Positions 17,849 to 26,717 of a DNA stretch of 64,000 nt are shown here, piece by piece. Location: NCBI RefSeq assembly GCF_020564625.1, contig NZ_JAJBZT010000008.1:84196-148195 (forward strand), read 5' to 3'. The notes beneath the pieces were generated by a model. That model was not told the origin of the DNA and did no database searches. It was given only the letters and a program-made list of their open reading frames with translations. A program made the position numbers and the translations under genes. This stretch comes from Leeia speluncae (GTDB lineage: Bacteria > Pseudomonadota > Gammaproteobacteria > Burkholderiales > Leeiaceae). Numbering within the stretch: position 1 is the first letter of the stretch; every line of letters begins with the position of its first letter.

Positions 17849-17876
17849 AAACTAACGCAACCACGCTAGCAAAGTA

Positions 17877-19358
17877 TTAAATGGTGTGTGGTAAAGCTGG
17901 GGTTCTGGCACCAATCTTGATGAAAGTAGACTTCACTTCCATGAATTCTAAAATGCCATGTATGCCATTTTCACGACCAATACCACTATTTTTGAAACCA
18001 CCGAATGGCAATTGAGGCGCGGTTTCTAGGAAGGTGTTTACAAACACAGTGCCGCTGCGTAATGCTTGTGACACGGTAATTGCTTTATCAATATCTTTTG
18101 TCCACAAGCCGTTGCCTAGGCCGTATTCAGTGTCGTTTGCTAACGCAATTGCTTCGTCGACCGTTTTGAATTTGGTCACTGTCAGCACTGGGCCAAAAAT
18201 TTCTTCTCTAAATACACGCATTTCTGGTGAAACATTGGTGAAAATGGTCGGCTCAATGAAGTAACCCTTAGCGAATTCACCCATGGTTAATTGTTTACCG
18301 CCACAAACAAGCGTAGCGCCTTCATTTTTACCAATTTCAATGTATTCCAACACTTTAGCCATTTGTGCTTCGTGAATCATCGAACCGATATCTGCTTTTT
18401 CGTCTAGCGGTAAACCAACACGTACTTTCTCTGTGCGTTTTACCAACTCAACAATAAATGCATCAGCAACAGATTCTTCAATTAACAAACGAGTGCCAGC
18501 AACACATTCTTCACCTTGGTTTAAGATAAAACCAAGTAATACGCCATCAATGGCTGCATCAATATCTGCATCTGCAAAAACAACGTTAGCTGCTTTACCA
18601 CCTAGTTCTAGACCCACTCTACGCACGTCTTTAGCGGCATGTTCTGCAATGCGCTTACCAACAGCGGTAGAGCCAGTGAAAGAAACCATATCAACATCTT
18701 TATGGGTGGTTAGTGCTTCGCCAACCACGCTGCCATGACCTGTCACTACGTTGATTAAACCAGCTGGCACACCTGCTTCTGCGGCTAGTTTTGCCACTTC
18801 AAACGTAGTACCTGCGGTTAATTCAGAAGGCTTGATAACGGTTGCACAACCAGCGGCTAGTGCGTATGGTAATTTTTGGAATAGGGTAACAAGTGGGAAG
18901 TTCCATGGTGTAATCATTCCCACAACGCCTTTTGGTTCGTGTGTCACGATACCAAAAGCAGAAGCGCCTAGGTTGTTATAAGCGCTACCAGGAATTTCTG
19001 CAGAAATCGCTGCCGCATAACGGGTTAGTTCTGCAGCCCATAATACTTCTGCACGGGCCTGATTAATGGTTTTGCCTACTTCTTCCGCTTCAATGATGGC
19101 TAGCTTTTCAACATCGCGTTGTAAAAGGTCGGCCAGTTTGTTTAATACCTTTGCTTTGTTCAAGCTTGGTGTATTTACCCATTCTTTGGCTTCAAAAGCG
19201 GCACGAGCAGCAGCAACAGCTTTGTTCACATCATCTACGCTACCTGCTGGGAATGCTGCTAATAGTTCTCCATGAGCTGGCGATGTACGTTGAATAAATT
19301 CATCTGAATTGGATTGAACAGATTGGCCATTAATCCATTGCATGTATGAGCGAACCAC
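17877..19358 (-). CDS. NAD(P)-dependent aldehyde dehydrogenase
   Basis: A 493-residue aldehyde dehydrogenase of normal length. Visible signatures are the PWNFP cofactor region, the SFTGSTAVGKRI loop, the general base in LELGGKAA, the catalytic cysteine in NQGEECVAGTR, and EEIFGPV. It resembles betaine- or gamma-aminobutyraldehyde-type enzymes, but the substrate is open. In this cluster it would oxidise the aldehyde made by the GMC enzyme or another step. The GTG start at 19358 follows GAGGTGAG. A LacI-type palindrome lies 14 bases upstream of the start, and the gene is divergent from the LacI regulator. Confidence 0.88.
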   Translation of the reverse strand: MVRSYMQWINGQSVQSNSDEFIQRTSPAHGELLAAFPAGSVDDVNKAVAAARAAFEAKEWVNTPSLNKAKVLNKLADLLQRDVEKLAIIEAEEVGKTINQARAEVLWAAELTRYAAAISAEIPGSAYNNLGASAFGIVTHEPKGVVGMITPWNFPLVTLFQKLPYALAAGCATVIKPSELTAGTTFEVAKLAAEAGVPAGLINVVTGHGSVVGEALTTHKDVDMVSFTGSTAVGKRIAEHAAKDVRRVGLELGGKAANVVFADADIDAAIDGVLLGFILNQGEECVAGTRLLIEESVADAFIVELVKRTEKVRVGLPLDEKADIGSMIHEAQMAKVLEYIEIGKNEGATLVCGGKQLTMGEFAKGYFIEPTIFTNVSPEMRVFREEIFGPVLTVTKFKTVDEAIALANDTEYGLGNGLWTKDIDKAITVSQALRSGTVFVNTFLETAPQLPFGGFKNSGIGRENGIHGILEFMEVKSTFIKIGARTPALPHTI

Positions 19359-19371
19359 TTTCTCACCTCTA

Positions 19372-19385
19372 TGTAATCGTTTACA
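19372..19385. promoter_or_regulatory. LacI-type operator O3, aldehyde dehydrogenase/lacI divergent region
   Basis: TGTAATCGTTTACA, the reverse complement of the O4 and O7 sequence. It lies 14 bases before the aldehyde dehydrogenase GTG, so it probably controls that gene. Its distance from the lacI start (about 150 bases) leaves autoregulation open. Confidence 0.8.
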
Positions 19386-19538
19386 AAATTAGATAATGTA
19401 TAAATTTGACAAAGAAGTCAATGGGGCTAGCGTAGTCTGGCTAAAATTAATAAACTAGCTAAAATCAAGGCTTACAAGTGCATTGCACTTCAACAACAAA
19501 GTAAAAGTGCCATTTTCAAAGGGTTTGGAAGGGATTTT

Positions 19539-20555
19539 GTGAAAAAAATAAGAGCAACTGTGTTGGATGTTGCAAATGCTGCCGGTGTTTCTGTCGCGAC
19601 CGTTTCTAGAGCATTTAATAAGCCAGAAGCAGTAAAGGAAGATGTCAGAAACAAAGTCATTGAAATTGCTCGTTCTCTTGGATACTCCCCAAACCCTGCG
19701 GCAAAAGCGTTACGCTTAAATAAAACGAATATTTTAGCTGCTGTCATCCCTACGCTAGATTACGCGATTTATGCGCAAATGATTAACAGCTTTCAGCAGG
19801 TGATTAACGATTCTGGCTATACAGTACTTCTGCTAACGGTTGGGTTTGATAATAACAATATCTATGAGCGTGTGAAGTCTGTTGTTGAACGTGGCGCAGA
19901 AGGGGTTCTGATCGTCGGTAAAATTTACGATCAAAAGTTGCGAGACTTTTTAAAAGAAAAAAATATTCCAGTCGTTTGTACTTACTCCTATGAAGAGGAT
20001 CCCGATTTTGCATTTATTGGCTATGATAACTATGCCATTACTTGCAATATCGTCAATTATCTCTCTGATCTTGGCCACAAGAGAATCGCCATGGTGGCTG
20101 GTCCATCTAAGGGTAATGATCGTCAACAGGCAAGGATTCGCGCTTACAAAGAAACCATGGAAAGCCATGGCCTTGCAGATCATCTATTAATTTTTGAATC
20201 CACTGGCGGTTTTGCTGTGAATTTTGGTGCAGAGGTTTTGCACAAAGTAACGTCTGAATATCCAGAGACCACGGCATTAATTTGTAACAGTGATATTTTT
20301 GCCTTTGGTGTATTAAGCGAAGCAAAAAATATGGGTATTCCTGTGCCTGAACGGTTAACCGTGATTGGTCACGATGACATGGAAATCGCCAGATTGATAC
20401 AACCTCCGCTCACTACTGTATCTATGCCGGTCAATGAAATGGGCAAACAGGCAGCACAGTCCCTGTTAGGTGCTTTGGCGGATGGCAATCCAGTTTTTGG
20501 CCTGAAACTAGATAGTAAACTAGTTGTACGAGAGTCATCTGGCAAGCCGCAATAG
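19539..20555 (+). CDS. LacI-family transcriptional regulator of the catabolic island
   Basis: A 338-residue regulator. The N-terminal helix-turn-helix (about residues 6-30, VLDVANAAGVSVATVSRAF) is followed by the hinge region NPAAKALR, which inserts into operators with a central CG. The rest is a periplasmic-binding-protein-like effector domain, ending with TTVSMPVNEMGKQA and LVVRES. The GTG at 19539 has GGAAGGG at 19527-19533. The effector is unknown. It sits in the centre of the only region with TGTAAWCGWTTACA palindromes, so it is the most likely factor binding them. Confidence 0.9.
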   Translation: MKKIRATVLDVANAAGVSVATVSRAFNKPEAVKEDVRNKVIEIARSLGYSPNPAAKALRLNKTNILAAVIPTLDYAIYAQMINSFQQVINDSGYTVLLLTVGFDNNNIYERVKSVVERGAEGVLIVGKIYDQKLRDFLKEKNIPVVCTYSYEEDPDFAFIGYDNYAITCNIVNYLSDLGHKRIAMVAGPSKGNDRQQARIRAYKETMESHGLADHLLIFESTGGFAVNFGAEVLHKVTSEYPETTALICNSDIFAFGVLSEAKNMGIPVPERLTVIGHDDMEIARLIQPPLTTVSMPVNEMGKQAAQSLLGALADGNPVFGLKLDSKLVVRESSGKPQ

Positions 20556-20580
20556 AGACTTCTCATTTAAGTGAGTTTTG

Positions 20581-20610
20581 AAGGCTGCCATTCGGGTAGC
20601 CTTTTTCTTT
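20581..20610 (+). terminator. Terminator of lacI gene
   Basis: The hairpin AAGGCTGCC and GGGTAGCCTT with one internal mismatch and loop ATTC, followed by TTTCTTTTT. It lies 25 bases past the regulator stop codon. Confidence 0.75.
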
Positions 20611-20692
20611 TTGATTTCCCGCTATCTACATAAACACAGCCTTAGTGAGAATAGAAGATACGCTTTGCTCACATCTCTCTTGTATAAATAAA

Positions 20693-20706
20693 TGTAAACG
20701 ATTACA
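20693..20706. promoter_or_regulatory. LacI-type operator O4, chemoreceptor operon
   Basis: TGTAAACGATTACA, 24 bases upstream of the chemoreceptor ATG and just before its AGAGGAG ribosome-binding site. It places the receptor and the genes behind it in the putative regulon. Confidence 0.8.
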
Positions 20707-20730
20707 TTATAAAAAAGAGGAGATGAACTT

Positions 20731-22719
20731 ATGTTTAGTCTAAAAGCAAAGCTAACACTGACAGTCGGCATGATTGCCGTCGTGAGTTTAATAGCCAGTA
20801 ACTTCATCATGATGACGCGGGTAACGGAGGTCGTTTCGACGACCAAGCTTGATGGTGCGATTAAACTTGCCCAAGTCGAGGCGGGCAAACTAACGTCTCA
20901 AATCTCAACCTATCTTGAAAGTACTAAAACATTAGCCAACCAAATGACTGCGCTTAAGCAGAATAATGCAACGATTGATCGTAGTATTCTGGATATCTTG
21001 ATAAAAGAAGAATTGGCTAAAAACCCAGCCACGTTAGGGTATTCCAATGTATGGGAAGCTAATGCATTAGACGGCAATGATGAGTCGTTTAAAAATACCG
21101 AAGGGTATGATGATTCTGGACGGTTTGTTCCTTATTGGTACCGATCTGGGCAGGAACTCAAAAGAGTGGTGAATCCAGATTACAGCAATCCAAACAATAA
21201 TTTATGGTACACCACCCCGCTAAATAGTCAAAAAAATACGTTGCTTAACCCTTATTTTGGACCTATTGATGGCAAGCAGGTCCAAATGACCTCCTTTATG
21301 TCGCCAATCGTTGTTAATGGGAAGTCTCTAGGGGTGGTGAGTGTTGACATTAAGCTAACAGAGATTCAAGACGAACTAAAAAAAGTGCGTTTGTATGATT
21401 CGAAGCAACTTAGCTTAATTTCAAATGAACTGATTTATATCGCCTCGCCAGATGATAGTCAGCTAGGGAAAGCATTTAAAAATACAGATGCTCAGGTACT
21501 TAGTGCGATTAAAAATGGCCAACTCTACCACTATATAGATAACGAAGACTTTGTTCATATTTACCAGCCGATTGTGCTGGAAGGTGCAAAACCGTGGACA
21601 CTGGAAGTCGTTGTTCCAAAAAGTAAAATCTTGGCCGGAATCAGTGAATTAAAGATTTATGCGTTGGTAATTTCTATTATCACTGTGCTGGTCATTGTTT
21701 TTCTTGTTCATTTATCCATTGCAAAGCAGTTAGTTCCGCTTCGAGAGCTGGGGGTGTCTATCCATAACTTGGCGAGTGATGAAGGGGATTTAACCAGAAA
21801 AATTGATACAAAATCTTCTCCTGAAATTAACTTTATCTCCGATGGTTTTAATCTTTTTTGCGAAAAAATTAAGATGATCGTGAAAGACATTGATTATCAG
21901 TCTGGAGAGATTGAATCAATTGATAAAGAGTTAAAGCAAAAAATCAATGAGGTTGAATTTAGATCTAAACAGCAGAATGAACTTTCCAAAGAAATTTTAG
22001 GTTCGCTAAGTAACTTAAATGCATCTATGGACAAGCTCTCTAGCGGCATATCGATTGTGGATGAAGTCATTGATGAAACTAAAGAAAAGACAAACAGTAG
22101 TTTGCTAACAATTGATGGCATTGCAGGTGAAGTAGAGAACATCAATAGCATTGTTTCTAGCCTCAATCATGTCATGACAGAGTTAGATAGCCGAGCGCAA
22201 AAGATTGGCGACATTATTGTTGTGATTAAAGCGGTTGCAGAACAAACCAATCTACTTGCATTAAACGCTGCGATTGAAGCGGCGCGTGCGGGGGAGCAAG
22301 GCAGAGGCTTTGCCGTGGTGGCAGATGAGGTCAGAAAACTGGCAGAAAGAACCGCAGATGCAACCGTAGAAATTTCTCAGATGGTAAGCAGCATTCAGAA
22401 AGACTCTTCTAATGCGACGGCAAACGTCAAGAATGTCGTCTCTATTATGAATCAGACAGCCGTTAAAACGCAGACCGCAAAAACAGAAATCAATGCCATT
22501 CATGTGGTGGTGAATCAATTAGATGATGAGTCCAAAGGCATGAAAGATTCCATTGATGCGCAACGGTTAGTTGGTAATGAGATGGAAAATAAGGCCGGCA
22601 ATGTGTCGAATTTATCTGTAGAGAACTATACGTTTGTCAAAAATGCGGTAAACAAGGTTGAAGAGATTGACGGTAAGTTAGAAGACTTACTCAGAAACAT
22701 AAGAAAGTTTAAGGTTTAA
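20731..22719 (+). CDS. Methyl-accepting chemotaxis protein with dCache-like periplasmic sensor
   Basis: A 662-residue transmembrane receptor. Membrane helix 1 is at about residues 8-28. A long periplasmic region of about 35-300 looks like a double-Cache domain ([10 protein letters not shown] and GVVSVDIKL elements). Helix 2 is at about 308-330, followed by a HAMP segment and a cytoplasmic signalling domain with the hairpin tip [20 protein letters not shown]. The arginine that precedes WY in amino-acid-binding dCache domains appears to be asparagine here, so the ligand class is uncertain. It follows a LacI-type operator and is two bases from the MFS gene, which suggests taxis toward the island's substrate. 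Confidence 0.9.
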   Translation: MFSLKAKLTLTVGMIAVVSLIASNFIMMTRVTEVVSTTKLDGAIKLAQVEAGKLTSQISTYLESTKTLANQMTALKQNNATIDRSILDILIKEELAKNPATLGYSNVWEANALDGNDESFKNTEGYDDSGRFVPYWYRSGQELKRVVNPDYSNPNNNLWYTTPLNSQKNTLLNPYFGPIDGKQVQMTSFMSPIVVNGKSLGVVSVDIKLTEIQDELKKVRLYDSKQLSLISNELIYIASPDDSQLGKAFKNTDAQVLSAIKNGQLYHYIDNEDFVHIYQPIVLEGAKPWTLEVVVPKSKILAGISELKIYALVISIITVLVIVFLVHLSIAKQLVPLRELGVSIHNLASDEGDLTRKIDTKSSPEINFISDGFNLFCEKIKMIVKDIDYQSGEIESIDKELKQKINEVEFRSKQQNELSKEILGSLSNLNASMDKLSSGISIVDEVIDETKEKTNSSLLTIDGIAGEVENINSIVSSLNHVMTELDSRAQKIGDIIVVIKAVAEQTNLLALNAAIEAARAGEQGRGFAVVADEVRKLAERTADATVEISQMVSSIQKDSSNATANVKNVVSIMNQTAVKTQTAKTEINAIHVVVNQLDDESKGMKDSIDAQRLVGNEMENKAGNVSNLSVENYTFVKNAVNKVEEIDGKLEDLLRNIRKFKV

Positions 22720-22721
22720 GC

Positions 22722-23876
22722 ATGTTACTGTCTGATTTAGGGCTGGCAAAAAGAATTATTAATGCAGTGATTTTTAATTTTATCTGCTATCTGATTGTTG
22801 GTTTGCCACTAGGTGTATTGCCTGTATTTTTGAGTAATGATCTACATATGAGTGGGGTGGTAGTTGGTATTGTGATTAGTTCTCAGTACCTTGCCACATT
22901 CATTAGCCGGATTTTTGCTGGTCGAATCAATGATAAAAAAGGCCCTAAAGCATCAGTGATTAGTGGATTTACCGCGACAGCTTTTGCGGGTGTTGCTTGG
23001 ATTGGAGCAGTCCAACTCCACGAGTTTATCTGGCTGAGTATCTCTCTTATCTTGATCAGTCGCGTGTTAATTGGCATTGCAGAAAGCTATGTAGGAACAG
23101 GGGGGATCATTTGGGGGATCTCCTCTGTTGGTAGTCAACATACATCTAAAGTTATTTCTTGGAGTGGCATTGCGACATATGGCGCCATTGCAATTGGTGC
23201 ACCTATTGGCGCTTATTTGTCTTCCATTATTAATATTGAATCTATTGGTTGGTTAACCATTGTTCTTTCTATTCTTTTCCGATTTTTAGCCTTAAAACGG
23301 CCCGCTGTGAAAGTAACACCTGGCAAGTCGGCACCATTCTTTATGGTGTTTAAGAAGGTCTTGCCGCAAGGAAGTGGGCTTGCCTTAGGGGGGATTGGAT
23401 TTGGTGCAATCGCTACGTTTGCGATTTTATTCTTTAAAGAACGTGGCTATGAATATGCGCAATTTGCTATTTTAGCTTTTGGACTTTCATTTCTGACCGT
23501 TCGAATGTTGTTCGCCAATTTAATTGAAATCTATGGTGGGATGAAGGTTTCTTGCTACTCGCTATTAATTGAGGGTGTTGGCTTATTTGTGATGTACATG
23601 GCGGCTTCTCCCTTCTGGGCTTTTCTTGGTTGTGTGTTGGTGGGGGCCGGATTTTCGCTTATTTTTCCAGCGCTAGGTGTCGAGGCGGTCAAGCGGCTTG
23701 ATGCGAGTAACCGAGGCATGGCATTGGGTGTGTATACGGTATTTTTTGATGTTTCAATGGCGATTGCAGGACCAACTTGTGGCTTGATTGCAGAGGCATT
23801 TAATTACGGCGCAGTCTACGCCTATGCTGCTTTTATGGCGGTCGTCGCTTCTTTAGTATTAGTGGCGTGTAAATAA
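22722..23876 (+). CDS. MFS transporter, YhhS family
   Basis: A 384-residue, 12-helix major facilitator protein closely resembling YhhS in pattern: NFICYLIVGLPLGVLP at the N-terminus, the loop motif GRINDKKGPK, GIAESYVGTGG, SWSGIATYGA and GAGFSLIFPALGVEAVK. Proteins of this group are annotated as arabinose-efflux-type or drug-efflux permeases with poorly known substrates. It begins two bases after the chemoreceptor and abuts a CidA-like gene, so it may move a pathway metabolite in or out. Confidence 0.85.
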   Translation: MLLSDLGLAKRIINAVIFNFICYLIVGLPLGVLPVFLSNDLHMSGVVVGIVISSQYLATFISRIFAGRINDKKGPKASVISGFTATAFAGVAWIGAVQLHEFIWLSISLILISRVLIGIAESYVGTGGIIWGISSVGSQHTSKVISWSGIATYGAIAIGAPIGAYLSSIINIESIGWLTIVLSILFRFLALKRPAVKVTPGKSAPFFMVFKKVLPQGSGLALGGIGFGAIATFAILFFKERGYEYAQFAILAFGLSFLTVRMLFANLIEIYGGMKVSCYSLLIEGVGLFVMYMAASPFWAFLGCVLVGAGFSLIFPALGVEAVKRLDASNRGMALGVYTVFFDVSMAIAGPTCGLIAEAFNYGAVYAYAAFMAVVASLVLVACK

Positions 23877-24245
23877 ATGATGCATACCAAAATTTTATCT
23901 GCTGCATTGATTGTGTCGCTGTTTTATCTTTTAACACAGTTATCAAAAATCATTCACTTCATCATCCCCGCGCCGATTGTGGGCATGATCATTCTCTTGT
24001 GTTTATTCAATCTAGTTGCAGGTTCGAATAAGTACTTTGAAGAGGGGGGCGGATTTATTTTAAAAAATATTCTGCTTTTCTTTATGCCCCCATTGGTCTG
24101 TTTACCAGACAGTTTTCAATTAATTAAAGATAACCAACTACTATTTTTGGTTTTTTTTGGGTTGGCTTCGATACTCTTCTTTTTTGCTACCGCATGCGTA
24201 GTGAAATGGGTCTTTAACTTCGAGCAGCGTAGAGGTCTCAAGTGA
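23877..24245 (+). CDS. CidA/LrgA-family membrane protein
   Basis: A 122-residue protein with four predicted helices and the family motif PAPIVGMIILLCLFN. CidA/LrgA proteins work with CidB/LrgB partners and were first described as holin-like. Homologous pairs have since been tied to export or import of small carboxylates such as pyruvate or glycolate. The ATG immediately follows the MFS stop, and the gene overlaps the next by four bases (GTGA). Confidence 0.85.
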   Translation: MMHTKILSAALIVSLFYLLTQLSKIIHFIIPAPIVGMIILLCLFNLVAGSNKYFEEGGGFILKNILLFFMPPLVCLPDSFQLIKDNQLLFLVFFGLASILFFFATACVVKWVFNFEQRRGLK

Positions 24246-24913
24246 TCCTAGCGTTTTATGTGCTTTTAACGGTTGGTGTTTTTTTACTTTCGAACTATCT
24301 ACAACGTAGGTACAAAACATTCTGGTTTTCCCCATTAATTTTTGGCGTCTTGTTAACGATCATGACGTTAAAAATGCTGAATATTTATGATATCCAGTCA
24401 TATAAGCAGGCAACTTTTGTCTTGTCCTATCTGCTTGGTCCGGTGATTGTCGCCTTTGCTGTACCTATTTATAAGAATTTTCGCATCCTGAAAAAATATC
24501 CACTTACCATTTTGGCTGGTGTGCTTTGTTCTTTTATATTTGGCGTGTTATCGACCTTATTGATTCAATCTTGTTTAGTGCTGCCAACGGCTGTATCAAA
24601 TAGTTTAATAGTCAAATTTGTAACAACCCCATTTGCTAACTTGGTGTATCAAAAAATAGGGGGAGATCAGTCGCTGACAATCTTTTTTGTTTTATTAACA
24701 GGCATCCTCGGCATGATCATTTGCCCCTTTATTTTCCGACTAATCGGTATACAAAATGGTGTGGCAAAAGGGGTGGTATTAGGGGCGACCGCTCACGGCA
24801 TCGGTACTGCAAAAGCTTATGAATACGGGGAAGAGTCCGCTGCGATTTCCAGTGTTGTTATGAGCTTGGTGGGGATCTGTTTAATTACGATCGTGATTTT
24901 ATTTTTTCATTAG
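24242..24913 (+). CDS. CidB/LrgB-family membrane protein
   Basis: A 223-residue multi-pass protein with the family signature GATAHGIGTAKAYEYGEESAA near the C-terminus (about residues 180-200). The GTG start overlaps the stop codon of the CidA-like partner. The pair is the distal part of the chemoreceptor-MFS operon and so falls under the putative LacI operator at 20693. Carboxylate transport would fit the catabolic setting better than lysis control; that is inference. Confidence 0.85.
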   Translation: MILAFYVLLTVGVFLLSNYLQRRYKTFWFSPLIFGVLLTIMTLKMLNIYDIQSYKQATFVLSYLLGPVIVAFAVPIYKNFRILKKYPLTILAGVLCSFIFGVLSTLLIQSCLVLPTAVSNSLIVKFVTTPFANLVYQKIGGDQSLTIFFVLLTGILGMIICPFIFRLIGIQNGVAKGVVLGATAHGIGTAKAYEYGEESAAISSVVMSLVGICLITIVILFFH

Positions 24914-25072
24914 ACAACTTACCTCATCTTTTCTTCACTTTTACCATCTTTTTTGGGCTTGTCATCTAGGGTAGGCCCATCGTCTTCTCATGCTCAATGT
25001 GGCGTGCCGACTCATGTTTAAGCTAATTGACTTTAATCAATACGAAAAAAATTTATAACACTGTTGACACAA

Positions 25073-25086
25073 TGATAACGATTACA
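25073..25086. promoter_or_regulatory. LacI-type operator O5 (degenerate), permease operon
   Basis: TGATAACGATTACA, with one half-site intact and two mismatches in the other. It is centred 24 bases before O6 and falls where the promoter spacer and -10 region are expected. Confidence 0.6.
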
Positions 25087-25096
25087 TTACATTGCA

Positions 25097-25110
25097 TGTA
25101 ATCGATTACA
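25097..25110. promoter_or_regulatory. LacI-type operator O6, permease operon
   Basis: The perfect palindrome TGTAATCGATTACA, identical to O1, located about 28 bases downstream of the TTGACA element at 25064. Confidence 0.8.
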
Positions 25111-25289
25111 TTGTCGTTTCAATGTTCCGAGGGAAGTCTTTCTTGATCTATTAATCCAGCTGGGTTATAGCTAGAAGGGCCTAGGAGAGGGTAGTGTGGA
25201 ATGATGACATTACTTTAAACAAAGCTATCATTCCCACGTAAACCCATCTTTAATTTCAAATGTAAAGATGAGTTTTAAAGGAGTTCACT

Positions 25290-26654
25290 ATGCAGGTTGA
25301 ACAACGGAGTATCGAGTTCATTCCAGAAAATGAGCGATACGGAAGTCCTAAGCGATTATTAACAATCTGGTTTAGTTCTAACCTACAAGTTACGACGCTT
25401 GTTGTTGGTACTCTAGGTATTGTTGGTGGTCTAAATTTACTATGGACATTCATCGCTTTGATGATTGGCACCATTATTGGCACCATCTTTATGGCGCTCC
25501 ATTCCGCCCAAGGCCCTAAACTTGGGGTCCCGCAAATGATTCAGAGTCGTGCCCAGTTTGGTGTGATTGGTGCTGGTTTCCCTCTGTTTATCGTTTTCAT
25601 TTCTTATGTGTTATTCACTGCTGCAAATGGTGTCATTATGCGTGACTCTATTAAGGCGATGATTCCACTGTCAGACAATGAGGCTATTATTGGATTTGGC
25701 GTCATTACCCTGATTATTGCTTTCATTGGTTACGAGTTTATTCACAAACTAGGTGCGATTTTAACCGTACTATCTGGCGTGATCTTTGCGATTGTTGCTG
25801 TGATGGCAATGAAGGTGAATTTGCCTGTTAATGCATGGACAACCGAAGCCGCAGGGTTTAAATCTGCAACTTTCATGCTAGTCGTATCACAAGCAGCCTC
25901 TTGGACGTTGGGTTTTGGTCCTTACGTTGCTGATTATTCTCGTTACTTGCCAAAAGATTCATCTGACAAACAAGTATTCTGGTATAGCTATGTCGGTAAC
26001 CTATTGGGTTCAACCCTGATTATGTTCTTGGGCGCCTTATTAGCTGCTGGCTACAAGGATATGTCTGCAGGTATTGCTTCTAACCCTGGCGGTGCAATTG
26101 CTAACATGTTTGGCGGTGCTTCTACTGTCATCTATTTCATCATTATCGCTGGTGTATTGCAGATTAATGTACTGAATTTATATAGTGGGTATATGTCTTT
26201 CATCACTATCTTTAGTGGTTTTAAAGGCATGAATCAAATCACCCAAAAAACCAAGTTCATCATCATGGCACTGGTTGCCGCTGCAGCAACAGCGATTGCG
26301 TTGGGGACTCAATATAATTTCTTTGAATACTTCACAGACATCTTAATTGCACAGATTTACTTCTTAGTACCTTGGAGTGCGATCAACCTAGTTGATTTCT
26401 ATGCGGTTAGAGATGGTAACTACAGTGTGAAAGATATTTTTGATGTGAATGGTATCTATGGGAAATATAACTGGGCAACCATCTTCATTTATATTTCTGC
26501 TGTCATTATTTGTATCCCATTCATGCAGCTTTCTTTCTATGTAGGCCCAATTGCTAAATCAGTTGGTGCAGACATTTCTTGGATGCCGGCGCTATTTGCA
26601 CCTGGATTGTTCTACTTCTTGTATCTAAAAATGAAATTACAAAAAGCAGCATAA
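25290..26654 (+). CDS. NCS1-family permease (purine/cytosine permease type)
   Basis: A 454-residue, roughly 12-helix cation-coupled permease. The family features seen are RYGSPKRLLTIWFSSN at the start, GPKLGVPQMIQSRAQFG in the first loop, and GFGPYVADYSRYLP in the middle. Known members import cytosine, purines, hydantoin, allantoin, thiamine or pyridoxine, that is, nitrogen heterocycles. This is the best available clue to the substrate class of the island. AAAGGAG precedes the ATG. It lies upstream of the GMC oxidoreductase, 63 bases away, with a hairpin but no T-run between them. Confidence 0.88.
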   Translation: MQVEQRSIEFIPENERYGSPKRLLTIWFSSNLQVTTLVVGTLGIVGGLNLLWTFIALMIGTIIGTIFMALHSAQGPKLGVPQMIQSRAQFGVIGAGFPLFIVFISYVLFTAANGVIMRDSIKAMIPLSDNEAIIGFGVITLIIAFIGYEFIHKLGAILTVLSGVIFAIVAVMAMKVNLPVNAWTTEAAGFKSATFMLVVSQAASWTLGFGPYVADYSRYLPKDSSDKQVFWYSYVGNLLGSTLIMFLGALLAAGYKDMSAGIASNPGGAIANMFGGASTVIYFIIIAGVLQINVLNLYSGYMSFITIFSGFKGMNQITQKTKFIIMALVAAAATAIALGTQYNFFEYFTDILIAQIYFLVPWSAINLVDFYAVRDGNYSVKDIFDVNGIYGKYNWATIFIYISAVIICIPFMQLSFYVGPIAKSVGADISWMPALFAPGLFYFLYLKMKLQKAA

Positions 26655-26665
26655 ATTTGAAAAAA

Positions 26666-26687
26666 CCTCCCCTGTAGCAGGGGGAGG
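26666..26687 (+). other. GC-rich intercistronic hairpin
   Basis: The stem CCTCCCCTG (26666-26674) pairs with CAGGGGGAGG (26678-26687), with one bulged G and a 3-base loop. No T-run follows, so it may protect the upstream permease message or partially reduce expression of the downstream gene rather than terminate. Confidence 0.5.
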
Positions 26688-26717
26688 TAAAGTTAGTTGA
26701 AAAAAGAGAGATAACAA

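Larger units (their letters stand above)
24914..25289 (+). promoter_or_regulatory. Promoter, operators and structured leader of the NCS1 permease operon
   Basis: No gene lies in these 376 bases. A TTGACA at 25064-25069 lies just upstream of two LacI-type palindromes. From there a leader of about 180 bases runs to the permease start. It contains two consecutive hairpins: GGAATGAT (25198-25205) with ATCATTCC (25227-25234), and AAACCCATCTTTA (25240-25252) with TAAAGATGAGTTT (25263-25275), 12 of 13 positions paired. The second ends two bases before the AAAGGAG ribosome-binding site. I could not match it to a known riboswitch class. Confidence 0.6.

Noticed and set aside
23877..24913. CidA/CidB pair as a prophage holin/antiholin system
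   Set aside because: No lysis or phage genes are nearby; the pair is embedded in a catabolic operon behind a LacI-type operator.
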